Below are positions 42,552-50,513 of a stretch of 64,000 nt of DNA, in pieces. A program made the translations under genes and the position numbers. The stretch comes from Klebsiella sp. RHBSTW-00484 (GTDB lineage: Bacteria; Pseudomonadota; Gammaproteobacteria; Enterobacterales; Enterobacteriaceae), in assembly GCF_013705725.1 (NCBI RefSeq), contig NZ_CP055481.1, positions 1,550,001-1,614,000 on the forward strand, given 5' to 3'. The notes under the pieces are model-generated. The model did no database searches and had not been told where the DNA came from. It worked only from the letters and a program-made list of their open reading frames with translations. Positions within the stretch are counted from its first letter, which is position 1. The number at the start of each line of letters is the position of its first letter.

Positions 42552-43289
42552 ATGACCGACACCCCCTTTATCCCTGATTACCTGAAACCGGCGCTGGAGC
42601 GACTGGCCGCCGCCAGAACGGCCCATCTTGAACAGGCCCGCCGGATGGAGGACACCCTGACGGCCATCACCCGCGCGGAGGAGCAGAGAGCAGAGCTGGA
42701 GCAGGACAACGGCAGCGACACCCGCACCTGGCGCGCCGCTTTCCGTGCCGGGGGGGCCATGCTGACCGATGAGCTGAAAAGCGGCCATATCGAACGCGTG
42801 GCCCGCCGGGAGCTGGCGCAGGAATGTGACAATCTGACCGAAGTGCTGGCCTTTGAGCGTGACCAGTTGAAAGCCACCTGCAACAGCACCGCGCGTGCAT
42901 TCCGCCAGGCGCATCATGCTGTGCTGAGTAAATACGCTGAGGAAGAGCTTAACCGCGCGCTGAATGACACCCTCGGGCCACTGGTCCGGGCGATGGTGCT
43001 GAAAGCGGATGTGATGGCAAACCCGCTCGCCAACACCATCGGCCATCAGGGGTACACCGAGCCGGAGAAAGAGGTCATGCATCAGGTGGTGACCTTCCTG
43101 ACCGGGAAAGTGAGCGCCTTCTCCGTCACGCCAGCCGATGAGCCGGTGCTCTCCCTGACCGGCTTCCCGGCCGTCGCGCTTGCGCATATGGACCACGACG
43201 CCGCCAGCACGCCCGGCGAGCGTAAGGTCTGGCAGGAGAAAATGCGTCAGCGCGAGGCTGACCTGAAAGCGCGGGGGCTGCTGCCATGA
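42552..43289 (+). CDS. sid: P4 Sid-like capsid size determination protein
   Basis: A 245-residue protein from the ATG at 42552, preceded by GAGGAA. It follows P4 Sid (244 residues) from PEYL/PDYLKPAL near the start through VARREL, NPLANT-GHQGY and HMD to the KARGLL end, as I recall the P4 sequence. Sid forms an external scaffold on helper-phage capsids so that they assemble small, to fit the satellite genome. It is the first gene of the late operon sid–ogr-like–psu and overlaps the next gene by four bases. Confidence 0.88.
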   Translation: MTDTPFIPDYLKPALERLAAARTAHLEQARRMEDTLTAITRAEEQRAELEQDNGSDTRTWRAAFRAGGAMLTDELKSGHIERVARRELAQECDNLTEVLAFERDQLKATCNSTARAFRQAHHAVLSKYAEEELNRALNDTLGPLVRAMVLKADVMANPLANTIGHQGYTEPEKEVMHQVVTFLTGKVSAFSVTPADEPVLSLTGFPAVALAHMDHDAASTPGERKVWQEKMRQREADLKARGLLP

Positions 43290-43531
43290 TGCACTGTCCG
43301 TTCTGCAAAAAGTCGGCGCATGCCCGCACCTCCCGCTATCTGTCGGAGAACGTCAAACAGCGCTATCACCAGTGCACCAATATTGAGTGCTCGGCGACGT
43401 TCCGCACCACTGAAGCCATCGACGAGGTTATCCGGCCCCCGGCGGAGAAAGCGCCGCCTGTCGCGGAGCCGGTCACACCCCCGGCACCCCGTAAAGTGCA
43501 GGGCTGCTACAGCTCGCCATACCGCCATTAA
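43286..43531 (+). CDS. Ogr/Delta-type zinc-finger late activator
   Basis: An 81-residue activator with the Ogr zinc site: CPFC, 22 residues, then CTNIEC (C-x2-C-x22-C-x4-C). P4 Delta is, from memory, a fusion of two such domains of 166 residues, whereas here there is a single domain, as in P2 Ogr. It would activate satellite late genes and helper late promoters. The tail is proline-rich. Start overlaps the sid stop. Confidence 0.9.
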   Translation: MMHCPFCKKSAHARTSRYLSENVKQRYHQCTNIECSATFRTTEAIDEVIRPPAEKAPPVAEPVTPPAPRKVQGCYSSPYRH

Positions 43532-43548
43532 TCAGGGGAGAACTGACC

Positions 43549-44115
43549 ATGACCACCCTTACGCTACAGCAGGCCTTTGAAGCCTGTCAGAAGAACGAAA
43601 CCGACTGGCTGAACCGTAAAGCCGAACTGGCAGCCGCAGAGCAGGAATATCAGGAACAGGTACTGGCCGGGGATGAGCGTATTCCGGGCAGAATGCAGAC
43701 ACTGCGCGACATTATCGATGTCAAAAAATGGGAGATAAATCAGGCCGCCGGGCGCTATATCCGTTCCCATGAAGCGGTACAGCGCATCAGTATCCGCAAC
43801 CGGCTGAATGACTTTATGCAGGCGCACGGGACAGAGCTGGCCGCCACGCTTGCCCCGGAGCTGATGGGACTCAGCCAGCAGCCCGCACTCCTGACCGGCC
43901 ATGCGCTCGACCGTTCGGCGCATTACCTGCGCGAAGCGCTGTCCGTGTGGCTGAGTACCGGTGAAGAAATTAATTATTCGGCAGAAGACAGCGATATTTT
44001 AACGGCCATCGGATTCAGGCCTGACGCGGCTTCGCGGGTGGATAATCAGGAAAAATACACCCCCGCACAGAGCCTGATTTATGCCCGCCGGCGCGCGGAA
44101 CTGGCCAGTAAGTAG
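43549..44115 (+). CDS. psu: P4 Psu-like polarity suppression / capsid decoration protein
   Basis: A 188-residue protein colinear with P4 Psu (190 residues): QQAFEACQ at the start, QAAGRYIRSHEAVQ-ISIR in the middle, and NYSAEDSDILTAIGFRPD near the C-terminus. Psu inhibits the Rho terminator and decorates the small capsid. It is the last late gene; 174 bases after its stop the cos site begins. Confidence 0.93.
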   Translation: MTTLTLQQAFEACQKNETDWLNRKAELAAAEQEYQEQVLAGDERIPGRMQTLRDIIDVKKWEINQAAGRYIRSHEAVQRISIRNRLNDFMQAHGTELAATLAPELMGLSQQPALLTGHALDRSAHYLREALSVWLSTGEEINYSAEDSDILTAIGFRPDAASRVDNQEKYTPAQSLIYARRRAELASK

Positions 44116-44289
44116 CTCCGCAAAAAAATCCCCGAAAATACCGCTATTTTTCCCGAAATAAGCCATGCATCCACAGGGTGCATGGTTTTGCATGCGTTTC
44201 CTCGCCCTGTTATTCCTGTCCGGCCCCTGCCCCGGCGCGGCCAGAGCCCCCCGATGCACCTGCATGAAAACCGACCCACGAAGCGGGCA

Positions 44290-44305
44290 GGCGAGGCGGG
44301 GAAAG
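44290..44305 (+). other. cos site, left 16 bases, split by the IS
   Basis: GGCGAGGCGGGGAAAG stands against the IS edge. The remaining CAC is on the other side (45517–45519) after the AAAG target repeat. Rejoined, the sequence is GGCGAGGCGGGGAAAGCAC, which I recall as the 19-base cohesive end of P2 and P4. The insertion should inactivate this cos copy. Confidence 0.85.
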
Positions 44306-44384
44306 TGTAAGTATCCCTGAAAAACGAACCATTCACTTTTAGAGATCTTCCGACATACTGATTATGTCCCCTGAGGAGATCGCT

Positions 44385-44651
44385 ATGCGTAAGATCCGAT
44401 TCACCGAGCACCAGATCATCGCCGTCCTGAAATCCGTCGAAGCTGGCAGGACCGTCAAAGATGTGTGTCGCGAAGCCGCTATTTCCGAAGCCAGTTACTA
44501 CAACTGGAAGGCGAAATATGGTGGGATGGAAGCCGCTGATATCAAAAAAATCAAAGATCTTGAGGACGAGAACCGCCGGCTTAAACAGATGTTTGCGGAC
44601 CTGAGTCTCGAGTGCCGTGCACTGAAAGACGTTATCGAAAAAAAGCTTTAA
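44385..44651 (+). CDS. IS3-family transposase OrfA (copy 2)
   Basis: An 88-residue HTH protein identical to OrfA of copy 1. The ATG at 44385 follows GAGGAG. The gene ends just after a run of seven A (44638–44644) where a -1 shift into OrfB would occur. Confidence 0.88.
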   Translation: MRKIRFTEHQIIAVLKSVEAGRTVKDVCREAAISEASYYNWKAKYGGMEAADIKKIKDLEDENRRLKQMFADLSLECRALKDVIEKKL

Positions 44652-45496
44652 AACCAGCGATAAAGCGGGAGCTCGTCAGCTATCTGACGGCACAATTTGC
44701 CATGAGCATTCGCCAGGCGTGCAGGACATTATCGCTGAGCAGGACGGTATATTTTTATCAGCCCGATACCCGGCGCGATGAACCGGTGATCCAGAAGCTG
44801 ACAGAGGCGGCTGAACGCTATCCCCGCTACGGATTTAAGAAGCTTTTTCAGGTGCTGCGCAGGCAGGGTAACACCTGGAACCATAAACGCGTTCACCGGA
44901 TTTACTGCCTGCTGAAACTGAATTTTCGCCGTAAGGGAAAACAGCGTCTGCCGGTGCACAATCCTGCTCCGCTGGCGACGCCAGAGGCGATGAACCAGAG
45001 CTGGTCCATCGATTTTATGCACGATGCGCTGGTGTGCGGCAGACGCTTCCGGACTTTTAACGTGGTGGATGATTTTAACCGCGAAGCACTGGCGATCGAA
45101 ATTGACCTGAATATCCCGGCGCAGCGGGTCGTGAGAGTGCTGGACAGGATCGTGGCAAACCGCGGATATCCGCTGAAGATGCGGATGGATAACGGCCCGG
45201 AGCTGGTCTCGCTGACACTGGCACAATGGGCAGAAGAACATGGTGTAATGCTGGAATTTATCAGGCCCGGCAAGCCAACGCAGAATGCCTTTATCGAACG
45301 GTTCAACCGGACATACCGGACAGAAATACTGGATTTTTATCTGTTCAGAACACTGAATGAAGCACGGGAAATTACAGAGCGCTGGCTGGCTGAATATAAC
45401 GGCGAGCGCCCCCACGAATCCCTGAATAACCTGACACCGGAAGAGTACCGGCTGATGGCTGAAACCCCGGAAATCTCAAAAAGTGCGTGGAACTAA
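44612..45496 (+). CDS. IS3-family transposase OrfB (copy 2)
   Basis: A 294-residue frame with the full DDE set (WSIDFMHDAL, MRMDNGPEL, FIERFNRTYR). It is expressed as an OrfAB fusion by frameshifting and appears intact, so this copy should be able to move. It differs from copy 1 by one residue. Confidence 0.92.
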   Translation: MPCTERRYRKKALKPAIKRELVSYLTAQFAMSIRQACRTLSLSRTVYFYQPDTRRDEPVIQKLTEAAERYPRYGFKKLFQVLRRQGNTWNHKRVHRIYCLLKLNFRRKGKQRLPVHNPAPLATPEAMNQSWSIDFMHDALVCGRRFRTFNVVDDFNREALAIEIDLNIPAQRVVRVLDRIVANRGYPLKMRMDNGPELVSLTLAQWAEEHGVMLEFIRPGKPTQNAFIERFNRTYRTEILDFYLFRTLNEAREITERWLAEYNGERPHESLNNLTPEEYRLMAETPEISKSAWN

Positions 45497-45512
45497 AACG
45501 GGTGTGCTTACA

Positions 45513-45818
45513 AAAGCACTGCGCGCCAGCGGTAAAGTATTTATTTAATGATATTTAATTTCGCGGCCTGAGCGCGTCGCTGCGCTGCGCGGGTTCGCGA
45601 GGGTATCGATGGTTAGTGCTATGCTATTCAAGAGCGTGACGGGCTTCTGAGAGGGCCAGTCGAGGGGGGGAGAAAAAGCCACCCGGCGGTGGCGGCAACT
45701 AGTCATTCCGGCGTTCATTGCCTCGCTTCTAAAGCTGCTATTCCCCTGACGTATTCGGGTCTGTGGCAGCCTGAACCTCGCCATGCACCAGCATGCAAAT
45801 CGACACGCAAAGCGGGCA
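45513..45818. other. Noncoding segment between the two cos sites
   Basis: No gene is seen. The segment starts with the right end of the split cos and has a G-run (45663–45671). It ends with a stretch (about 45782–45818) that resembles the sequence just left of the first cos (44252–44289), including AGCGGGCA directly before the cohesive-end sequence. It therefore appears to contain duplicated cos-flanking DNA. Confidence 0.6.
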
Positions 45819-45837
45819 GGCGAGGCGGGGAAAGCAT
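45819..45837 (+). other. Second, intact cos-like site
   Basis: GGCGAGGCGGGGAAAGCAT is the P2/P4 cohesive-end sequence except for the last base, where phage 186 also has T (from memory). It is in the same orientation as the split copy and immediately precedes the cargo operon. It could serve as the working packaging site. Confidence 0.75.
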
Positions 45838-45852
45838 TGCGCGCAAACAATG

Positions 45853-46524
45853 CTAGCCAATAAATAAAAAATTATCTTCTCTATTACTCCAGTAGTTAAC
45901 TGGTGCAACATCAAGTCCATCCTTAAAAAAATGAATATGCTCATCAATCAATTGAGATTGTGCATATGTTTTCCAGGATTTTGGATAAAATGAACGCAAT
46001 ACAAATGCTGTAAACGAGAGGGGCGTTAAAATTTTTTTTGTTGCTATCCTCCCATCATTTTCAGACCCGAAATGAAAGTGGCAATAGGGATGAGAATGTT
46101 CACAATAATGTACATCATCAATGTCATATCTAATTGGCATTGGCGGGAAGTTTTTTGTGTGAGTGTCAATGTAGTTATCATACTCTTGACTAATCATAAC
46201 TCTATACTCATCTTCATCACCCCACTCATCCTCAGGATAAAATTCATTTAAATACTCCTCAAACGTTAAAGTTTTAACTGGAGTCATTAAATAGGTGTAA
46301 CTGTTAATTTTAAATATAAAAAGGGAACCATCTTCAAGTTGAATGTTAAACCACTGATTATGCGTGCATCTTTCCCATGCCTCTATATATGTCAAAGGAC
46401 GTAGTTCGCCCGGCATATGGTTTGGGTAAATAATATTGCTATTATAATTTCCTAACAACCCCGTATTTCTCACGAGGTTTATTGATGCCCGTGATGTTGA
46501 ATTAAAAGTTGCTTGAGAAATCAT
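45853..46524 (-). CDS. DUF2290-like protein, partner of the SF1 helicase
   Basis: A 223-residue protein. The segment YCEHSHPYCHFHFGSENDGR (about 139–158) followed by TPLSFTAFVLRSFYPKSW matches the pattern of DUF2290, with clustered histidines and cysteines that may bind metal or form an active site. The start overlaps the helicase stop (ATGA), so the pair is one translational unit. Codon use is AT-rich, unlike the satellite core. It occupies the satellite cargo slot between cos and int, where P4-like elements often carry anti-phage genes. Catalytic activity is unknown. Confidence 0.7.
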   Translation of the reverse strand: MISQATFNSTSRASINLVRNTGLLGNYNSNIIYPNHMPGELRPLTYIEAWERCTHNQWFNIQLEDGSLFIFKINSYTYLMTPVKTLTFEEYLNEFYPEDEWGDEDEYRVMISQEYDNYIDTHTKNFPPMPIRYDIDDVHYCEHSHPYCHFHFGSENDGRIATKKILTPLSFTAFVLRSFYPKSWKTYAQSQLIDEHIHFFKDGLDVAPVNYWSNREDNFLFIG

Positions 46525-48602
46525 GATTTCTTCACCTTTCTGGCTTCATATTCCCTTATTAAAGCCTTAACGCCATCAAGCCCATGGGTATCTAATAATT
46601 TCTGGAAGTCTTGAACATCCTCGTCGTAAGCAAAGCGTTGAAGATCAATCTCAATTTTATCAAGTATTTGACTGTCTGGATAATTAAAGCGTAGATACGG
46701 GACGTTATTCTTAGCTTGTTGTATCTCATAGAAAAGTTCATTAGCTGAATGTCCAATGCCTGTCATTGTTAACCATCCTTTGGTACGAGTCATTGCAGTG
46801 AATAGTAGGTTCCTATTTTTTACGTTCGGATTATGGTAAAGACATTCGCATCCAATTATATAAACACTATAACCTTCATTACCTTTAGCTTTGTGGATCG
46901 TAGAGTACGTGACCTTATTGTCAATTGAGAAGTCACTTATATTATACTTGTCAGCATTGACATTGTTAACGTCAATATTGTATTCTGATAAATAATAAGA
47001 TAAATGGTTGTAATAGTTTTTGAAGTGTTTGTCATCTGCGCAAACTATTAAGATGTCAGAGGCATTTAAGCCTTCATTAATAATGTCTTCTCTAATTCTC
47101 TGCGCGACCCATACACATTCACTACTAATGTCACCATGAGGTTGTGTTATTATAAGTTTATCTTTGTCAGCATTGTAAAGGGTTGGGGATGTTTCTTCTG
47201 TCCGATAAACTGATATGTTTTCGCCAGAATTGAAACGATCACCATGCACACCTTCAACTAGGTATCCTAAGTTCGTCCAATCTTCTGCTGTTTTGATCGC
47301 TTGAACTGGATTTCCATAGACTCCTAACCCTACAGCGTGCGCACAAACCAAAGTTGCGCAAGGAGTTCTGTAGCAACTATTTAAGAATTTATCTAAACTG
47401 AGGTTTTTACCTTCGCCAAGAATTTCTTCAATCGAGGGTGAGCCTGTTTGGAATATATTTTGGAATACATCCAAACCAAATACCATTTTATCTTCACGTG
47501 CAAGTTTTAAACACAGTCGTAAGAAGGAACTATCAAAGTCTTGTGCTTCGTCAACGAAAACATAATCGTATTGTTCCTTGATTTCATGATTATCAAGTAA
47601 CGTTTTACAAGCATATGAAAATGGTTCTTTAGGGGCTATTCTCTGTGCTTCGCCAAAATTGATAAAACGAGCCGAGTTATTCTGACATGCATTATAGTAT
47701 ACCCCAGCGGCGTTTCCTCCACCCCATGCATGCAAAATATCAATAGAGTTTTCAAAGTCAGGGTCAAGATCATCGAACTGACGATAAAAACGCGTTATTA
47801 AGCGTTTGACATGTTGGTAAAGTGCTTTCGTACTGAAAGTATACAAGATTTTCTTATCTGGGTTTCTTAAATGAGTAATCGCCACTTTCATAGCAAGAAC
47901 AACAGTTTTTCCTGAACCAGCAAGACCTCTAATTCTTTCAATTCCATCAACTTCATTGACACAGCTTCCAAGTTGATTACTGTCAAATCTTGCAATTGAG
48001 GACTCAAGGGCGCTAATTACTTTTACTTTAGATTCTTCAGAAAACCCTTCAATATCACGTTGTTTAACCCGTATTAAACCCTTGCCACCTTCAATTGTAG
48101 AAGCGGCTTCGCTATAAATATCTTCATCTACAGGATTTTCGAATTGTTGTATGAAGTTCTCAATGGAGGCTTTAGAAACAATAACTTCACTCTCTGTACC
48201 ATAATCTTTTTGAGCGTCAACATAAGGAGCAAAGATCGCTGATTCAACAGATATATTTAATTCTCTTTTGTTTTTACGAAGGTATTTTTGCTTCAGTAAG
48301 CGAGAAAATATTTGGCTGTAAATATTTTCTAATGCTGAATCATTTTGTTGTAAAATATTATCAGCATCTCTCTCATGGCAGTTTGATAAATAGAATATAA
48401 TTATTCCATAGAGACGTGATACAAGCATTAATGGTGATATGACTAAATTATCTTCATCATCTTTATATAAAGGGAAGTCATAATATAGCTCTGCTTCATG
48501 TAAATGTAGTTTTTCTTCTTGGTCTAGCTCGTTTAAAATGTTATACAACCGCCCAGCCTCAGGGTTGTTATTTAGCTTGTTTCTATCCGCATTCAGCTTC
48601 AT
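46521..48602 (-). CDS. SF1 UvrD-like helicase/ATPase in the satellite cargo slot
   Basis: A 693-residue superfamily 1 helicase. Motifs in order: I GLAGSGKT (226–233), II VFVDEAQDF (348–356), III VFGLDVFQNIF (374–384), IV CYRTP (410–414), V YSTIHKAKGNEG (566–577), VI LLFTAMTRTKGW (599–610). The first 200 residues have no clear motif; the ISPLMLVSRLYGIIIFYL strand (56–73) is placed like the core of a degenerate N-terminal nuclease fold found in related helicases. The gene begins three bases after the integrase stop and overlaps the DUF2290-like gene. A defence function is likely from its location, but it is not a named system I recognise. Confidence 0.85.
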   Translation of the reverse strand: MKLNADRNKLNNNPEAGRLYNILNELDQEEKLHLHEAELYYDFPLYKDDEDNLVISPLMLVSRLYGIIIFYLSNCHERDADNILQQNDSALENIYSQIFSRLLKQKYLRKNKRELNISVESAIFAPYVDAQKDYGTESEVIVSKASIENFIQQFENPVDEDIYSEAASTIEGGKGLIRVKQRDIEGFSEESKVKVISALESSIARFDSNQLGSCVNEVDGIERIRGLAGSGKTVVLAMKVAITHLRNPDKKILYTFSTKALYQHVKRLITRFYRQFDDLDPDFENSIDILHAWGGGNAAGVYYNACQNNSARFINFGEAQRIAPKEPFSYACKTLLDNHEIKEQYDYVFVDEAQDFDSSFLRLCLKLAREDKMVFGLDVFQNIFQTGSPSIEEILGEGKNLSLDKFLNSCYRTPCATLVCAHAVGLGVYGNPVQAIKTAEDWTNLGYLVEGVHGDRFNSGENISVYRTEETSPTLYNADKDKLIITQPHGDISSECVWVAQRIREDIINEGLNASDILIVCADDKHFKNYYNHLSYYLSEYNIDVNNVNADKYNISDFSIDNKVTYSTIHKAKGNEGYSVYIIGCECLYHNPNVKNRNLLFTAMTRTKGWLTMTGIGHSANELFYEIQQAKNNVPYLRFNYPDSQILDKIEIDLQRFAYDEDVQDFQKLLDTHGLDGVKALIREYEARKVKKS

Positions 48603-48605
48603 TAT

Positions 48606-49823
48606 CTATCCTTTAATATTAGAGTTAAGTGTATTTGACGAGTAAACAAAATCGCCCCACCAATGCATTAGTGATTGACGCTGAATAAGGTAAATTGAGC
48701 GATTATAAGCTCTTCTCACTTCATTTTTTTCGCTGTGAGCAAGCGCTGCTTCAATTACGTCAGCATTATGTCCAGCTTCATTCATTGCTGTGCTTGCTAT
48801 AGACCTTAAACCATGCGCAACCAGTTTTCTACCGTAACCAATACGTTTAAGAGCAGCGTTAGCTGTCTGGCTATTCATCGGTTGTTTTGGATCGTTCCTG
48901 CTCGGGAAAACATGTTCTCGATGAGCACTAACGGGCTTCATCACTTCCAGAATATCTAATGCCTGTCGAGATAGAGGAACGATGTGCTCTCGCTTGGCCT
49001 TCATCCTTTCTGCCGGAATGGTCCAGAGCTTGCCATCGAGATTGATCTCGGCCCATTTTGCACCAGAAGCCTCTGAAGGGCGAACGAGCGTCAGGAGCTG
49101 CCATTCGATGAGGCAGCGTGTTGGAACAGATAAATTAGACATAACCAGTGACCGCATCAATTTTGGCAACTCTTCTGGCCGCAGCGTCGGCATGTTTTGC
49201 TTTTTTGGTTTCTCAAAGGCCATGCCAACACCTGATGCCGGATTCGCATCTATCAGACCGGTGTTAACCGCATAAATCATTATCTCGTTAACACGCTGTA
49301 CCAAACGACGAACAGTCTCAAGTGCACCACGAGCTTTAATTGGCTCCAGTGCTTCAACAATCGTTCTGGCCTTTATCTCCTGAACAGGTATCGAACCGAT
49401 AGCGGGGAACACGTCTTTATCTAAAGAACGCCAGATGTCTTTTGCATAATCCTCTGTGACGCTTTTGCTTTTAAGCTGGAACCAGTTTTCAGCCACCGTT
49501 GAGAAAATGCTATCTAACTCAATTTGGCGTTGTTCTGACACTTGCTCCTGTTGCTGTTGTGGATCCATGCCTTGCGCGAGCGTGGTTAAGTGCTGGTCGC
49601 GTATCTGACGAGCTGCTGAGAGTGTAAGGGCTGGGTATGAGCCGAGACTCAAATTTGTGCGGCTGCTGCTTCCCGGTCGTTGATATCGGAAGCGCCAGAG
49701 CTTTTTACCAGTAGTTTTGACGAGTAAGAACAGGCCATCACCATCATGCAGGGTGAAGTCTTTTTCACGGGGTTTAGCTTTAAGTATTTCGTTGTTAGTA
49801 AGTGGGCGTGTAATGCGCGCCAT
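48606..49823 (-). CDS. int: P4-type tyrosine integrase 2 (ssrA-targeting)
   Basis: A 405-residue integrase with an N-terminal DUF4102 domain (LTNNEILKAKPREKDFTLHDGDGLFLLV) and a catalytic core: first Arg in LTLVRPSEASGAKW, HGLRSIAST (HxxR), and the tyrosine region RRAYNRSIYLIQRQSLMHWW. It catalyses insertion at the 3' end of ssrA, which lies 184 bases upstream of its start. It is cotranscribed with the helicase and DUF2290-like genes. The promoter overlaps an inverted repeat, suggesting self-control. Confidence 0.94.
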   Translation of the reverse strand: MARITRPLTNNEILKAKPREKDFTLHDGDGLFLLVKTTGKKLWRFRYQRPGSSSRTNLSLGSYPALTLSAARQIRDQHLTTLAQGMDPQQQQEQVSEQRQIELDSIFSTVAENWFQLKSKSVTEDYAKDIWRSLDKDVFPAIGSIPVQEIKARTIVEALEPIKARGALETVRRLVQRVNEIMIYAVNTGLIDANPASGVGMAFEKPKKQNMPTLRPEELPKLMRSLVMSNLSVPTRCLIEWQLLTLVRPSEASGAKWAEINLDGKLWTIPAERMKAKREHIVPLSRQALDILEVMKPVSAHREHVFPSRNDPKQPMNSQTANAALKRIGYGRKLVAHGLRSIASTAMNEAGHNADVIEAALAHSEKNEVRRAYNRSIYLIQRQSLMHWWGDFVYSSNTLNSNIKG

Positions 49824-49840
49824 GTCCGGATCCCTTCCAT

Positions 49841-49896
49841 AATTGGTACACGTTTAATGGACCACAGTATAGCGTGTACCTAAACGTGTACCAATT
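49841..49896 (-). promoter_or_regulatory. Integrase 2 promoter inside a 16-bp inverted repeat
   Basis: AATTGGTACACGTTTA (49841–49856) and its exact complement (49881–49896) form an inverted repeat. On the minus strand a -35 TTGGTA (49889–49894) and a -10 TATACT (49866–49871) are 17 bases apart, with the -35 inside one arm. Binding of integrase or AlpA to the repeat would block the promoter. The arm word is also found at 36895. Confidence 0.65.
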
Positions 49897-49938
49897 TTCT
49901 CTGGATTTAGCCGGATGCCCTCGGACAAAGACAGACAC

Positions 49939-49973
49939 AAAAAAGCCCGCAGGGCTTGTGCCATGCGGGCTTT
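49939..49973 (-). terminator. Terminator beyond the tmRNA 3' end
   Basis: AAAGCCCGCA and TGCGGGCTTT pair around a 12-base loop, with a run of A on the left that becomes the T tract on the minus strand. It is 34 bases past the mature tmRNA end. Confidence 0.8.
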
Positions 49974-50006
49974 CAGGATTTCACCGGACGTATCCGGATC
50001 ATAATG

Positions 50007-50369
50007 TGGTGGAGCTGGCGGGAGTTGAACCCGCGTCCGAAATTCCTACATCCTCGGTACTACATGCTTAGTCAGTCTTTACATTCGCACGCCAGCTGCG
50101 GACAGACACGCCACTAACGAACTAGCCTGATTAGATTTAGCACTTCAGCCCCAGGCAGGACATCCATGCGATCTCTTTTGGGTTTGACCTCTCTTGATCC
50201 CCGTCTTAAGAGCGGAAGCTAGGGAGAGAGGGCTCTTAGCAGGTTATTAAGCTGCTAAAGCGTAGTTTTCGTCGTTTGCGACTATTTTTTTGCGGCTTTT
50301 TACGAGGCCAACCGCCCCTCGGCATGCACCTTGGGTTTCGCAAATCCCGTCGAATCCAGAATCAGCCCC
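50007..50369 (-). ncRNA. ssrA: Transfer-messenger RNA (tmRNA)
   Basis: A 363-base RNA. The 5' end GGGGCTGATTCTGGATTCGA and the 3' acceptor end CCCGCCAGCTCCACCA form the tRNA-like domain. The tag frame reads GCAAACGACGAAAACTACGC and onward to a stop, giving the peptide (A)ANDENYALAA. The RNA rescues stalled ribosomes with SmpB, encoded 145 bases upstream. Its 3' end is the integration site for the neighbouring elements and is kept intact by the satellite. A -10-like TATACT lies at 50383–50388. Confidence 0.97.
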
Positions 50370-50513
50370 AATGTGTACGTTGAGTATAACAGATTTATGA
50401 ATGCGCTTACCAGCCCTCGTTTCGAGGATTATAGCGGTGAGTTGGGTGAAAAATCAGCATCAACAACGATATAGCGTAAGGGCCAGAAAACTGACCCTCA
50501 TTAAGAAGGGGAA

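Larger units (their letters stand above)
44306..45512 (+). mobile_element. IS3-family insertion sequence, copy 2 (1207 bp)
   Basis: The ends are TGTAAGTATCCC and the complement of TGTAAGCACACCC, and it is flanked by AAAG on both sides (44302–44305 and 45513–45516), a 4-base target duplication as in the IS407 group. It is almost identical to copy 1 at 26122 but in the opposite orientation. The clean duplication shows direct insertion into cos, with no later rearrangement at this copy. Confidence 0.93.

Noticed and set aside
26122..45512. The two IS copies as a composite transposon carrying the defence genes
   Set aside because: Copy 2 has its own target duplication and sits in the cos of a satellite, and the interval spans parts of two different ssrA elements, so joint transposition is not indicated.
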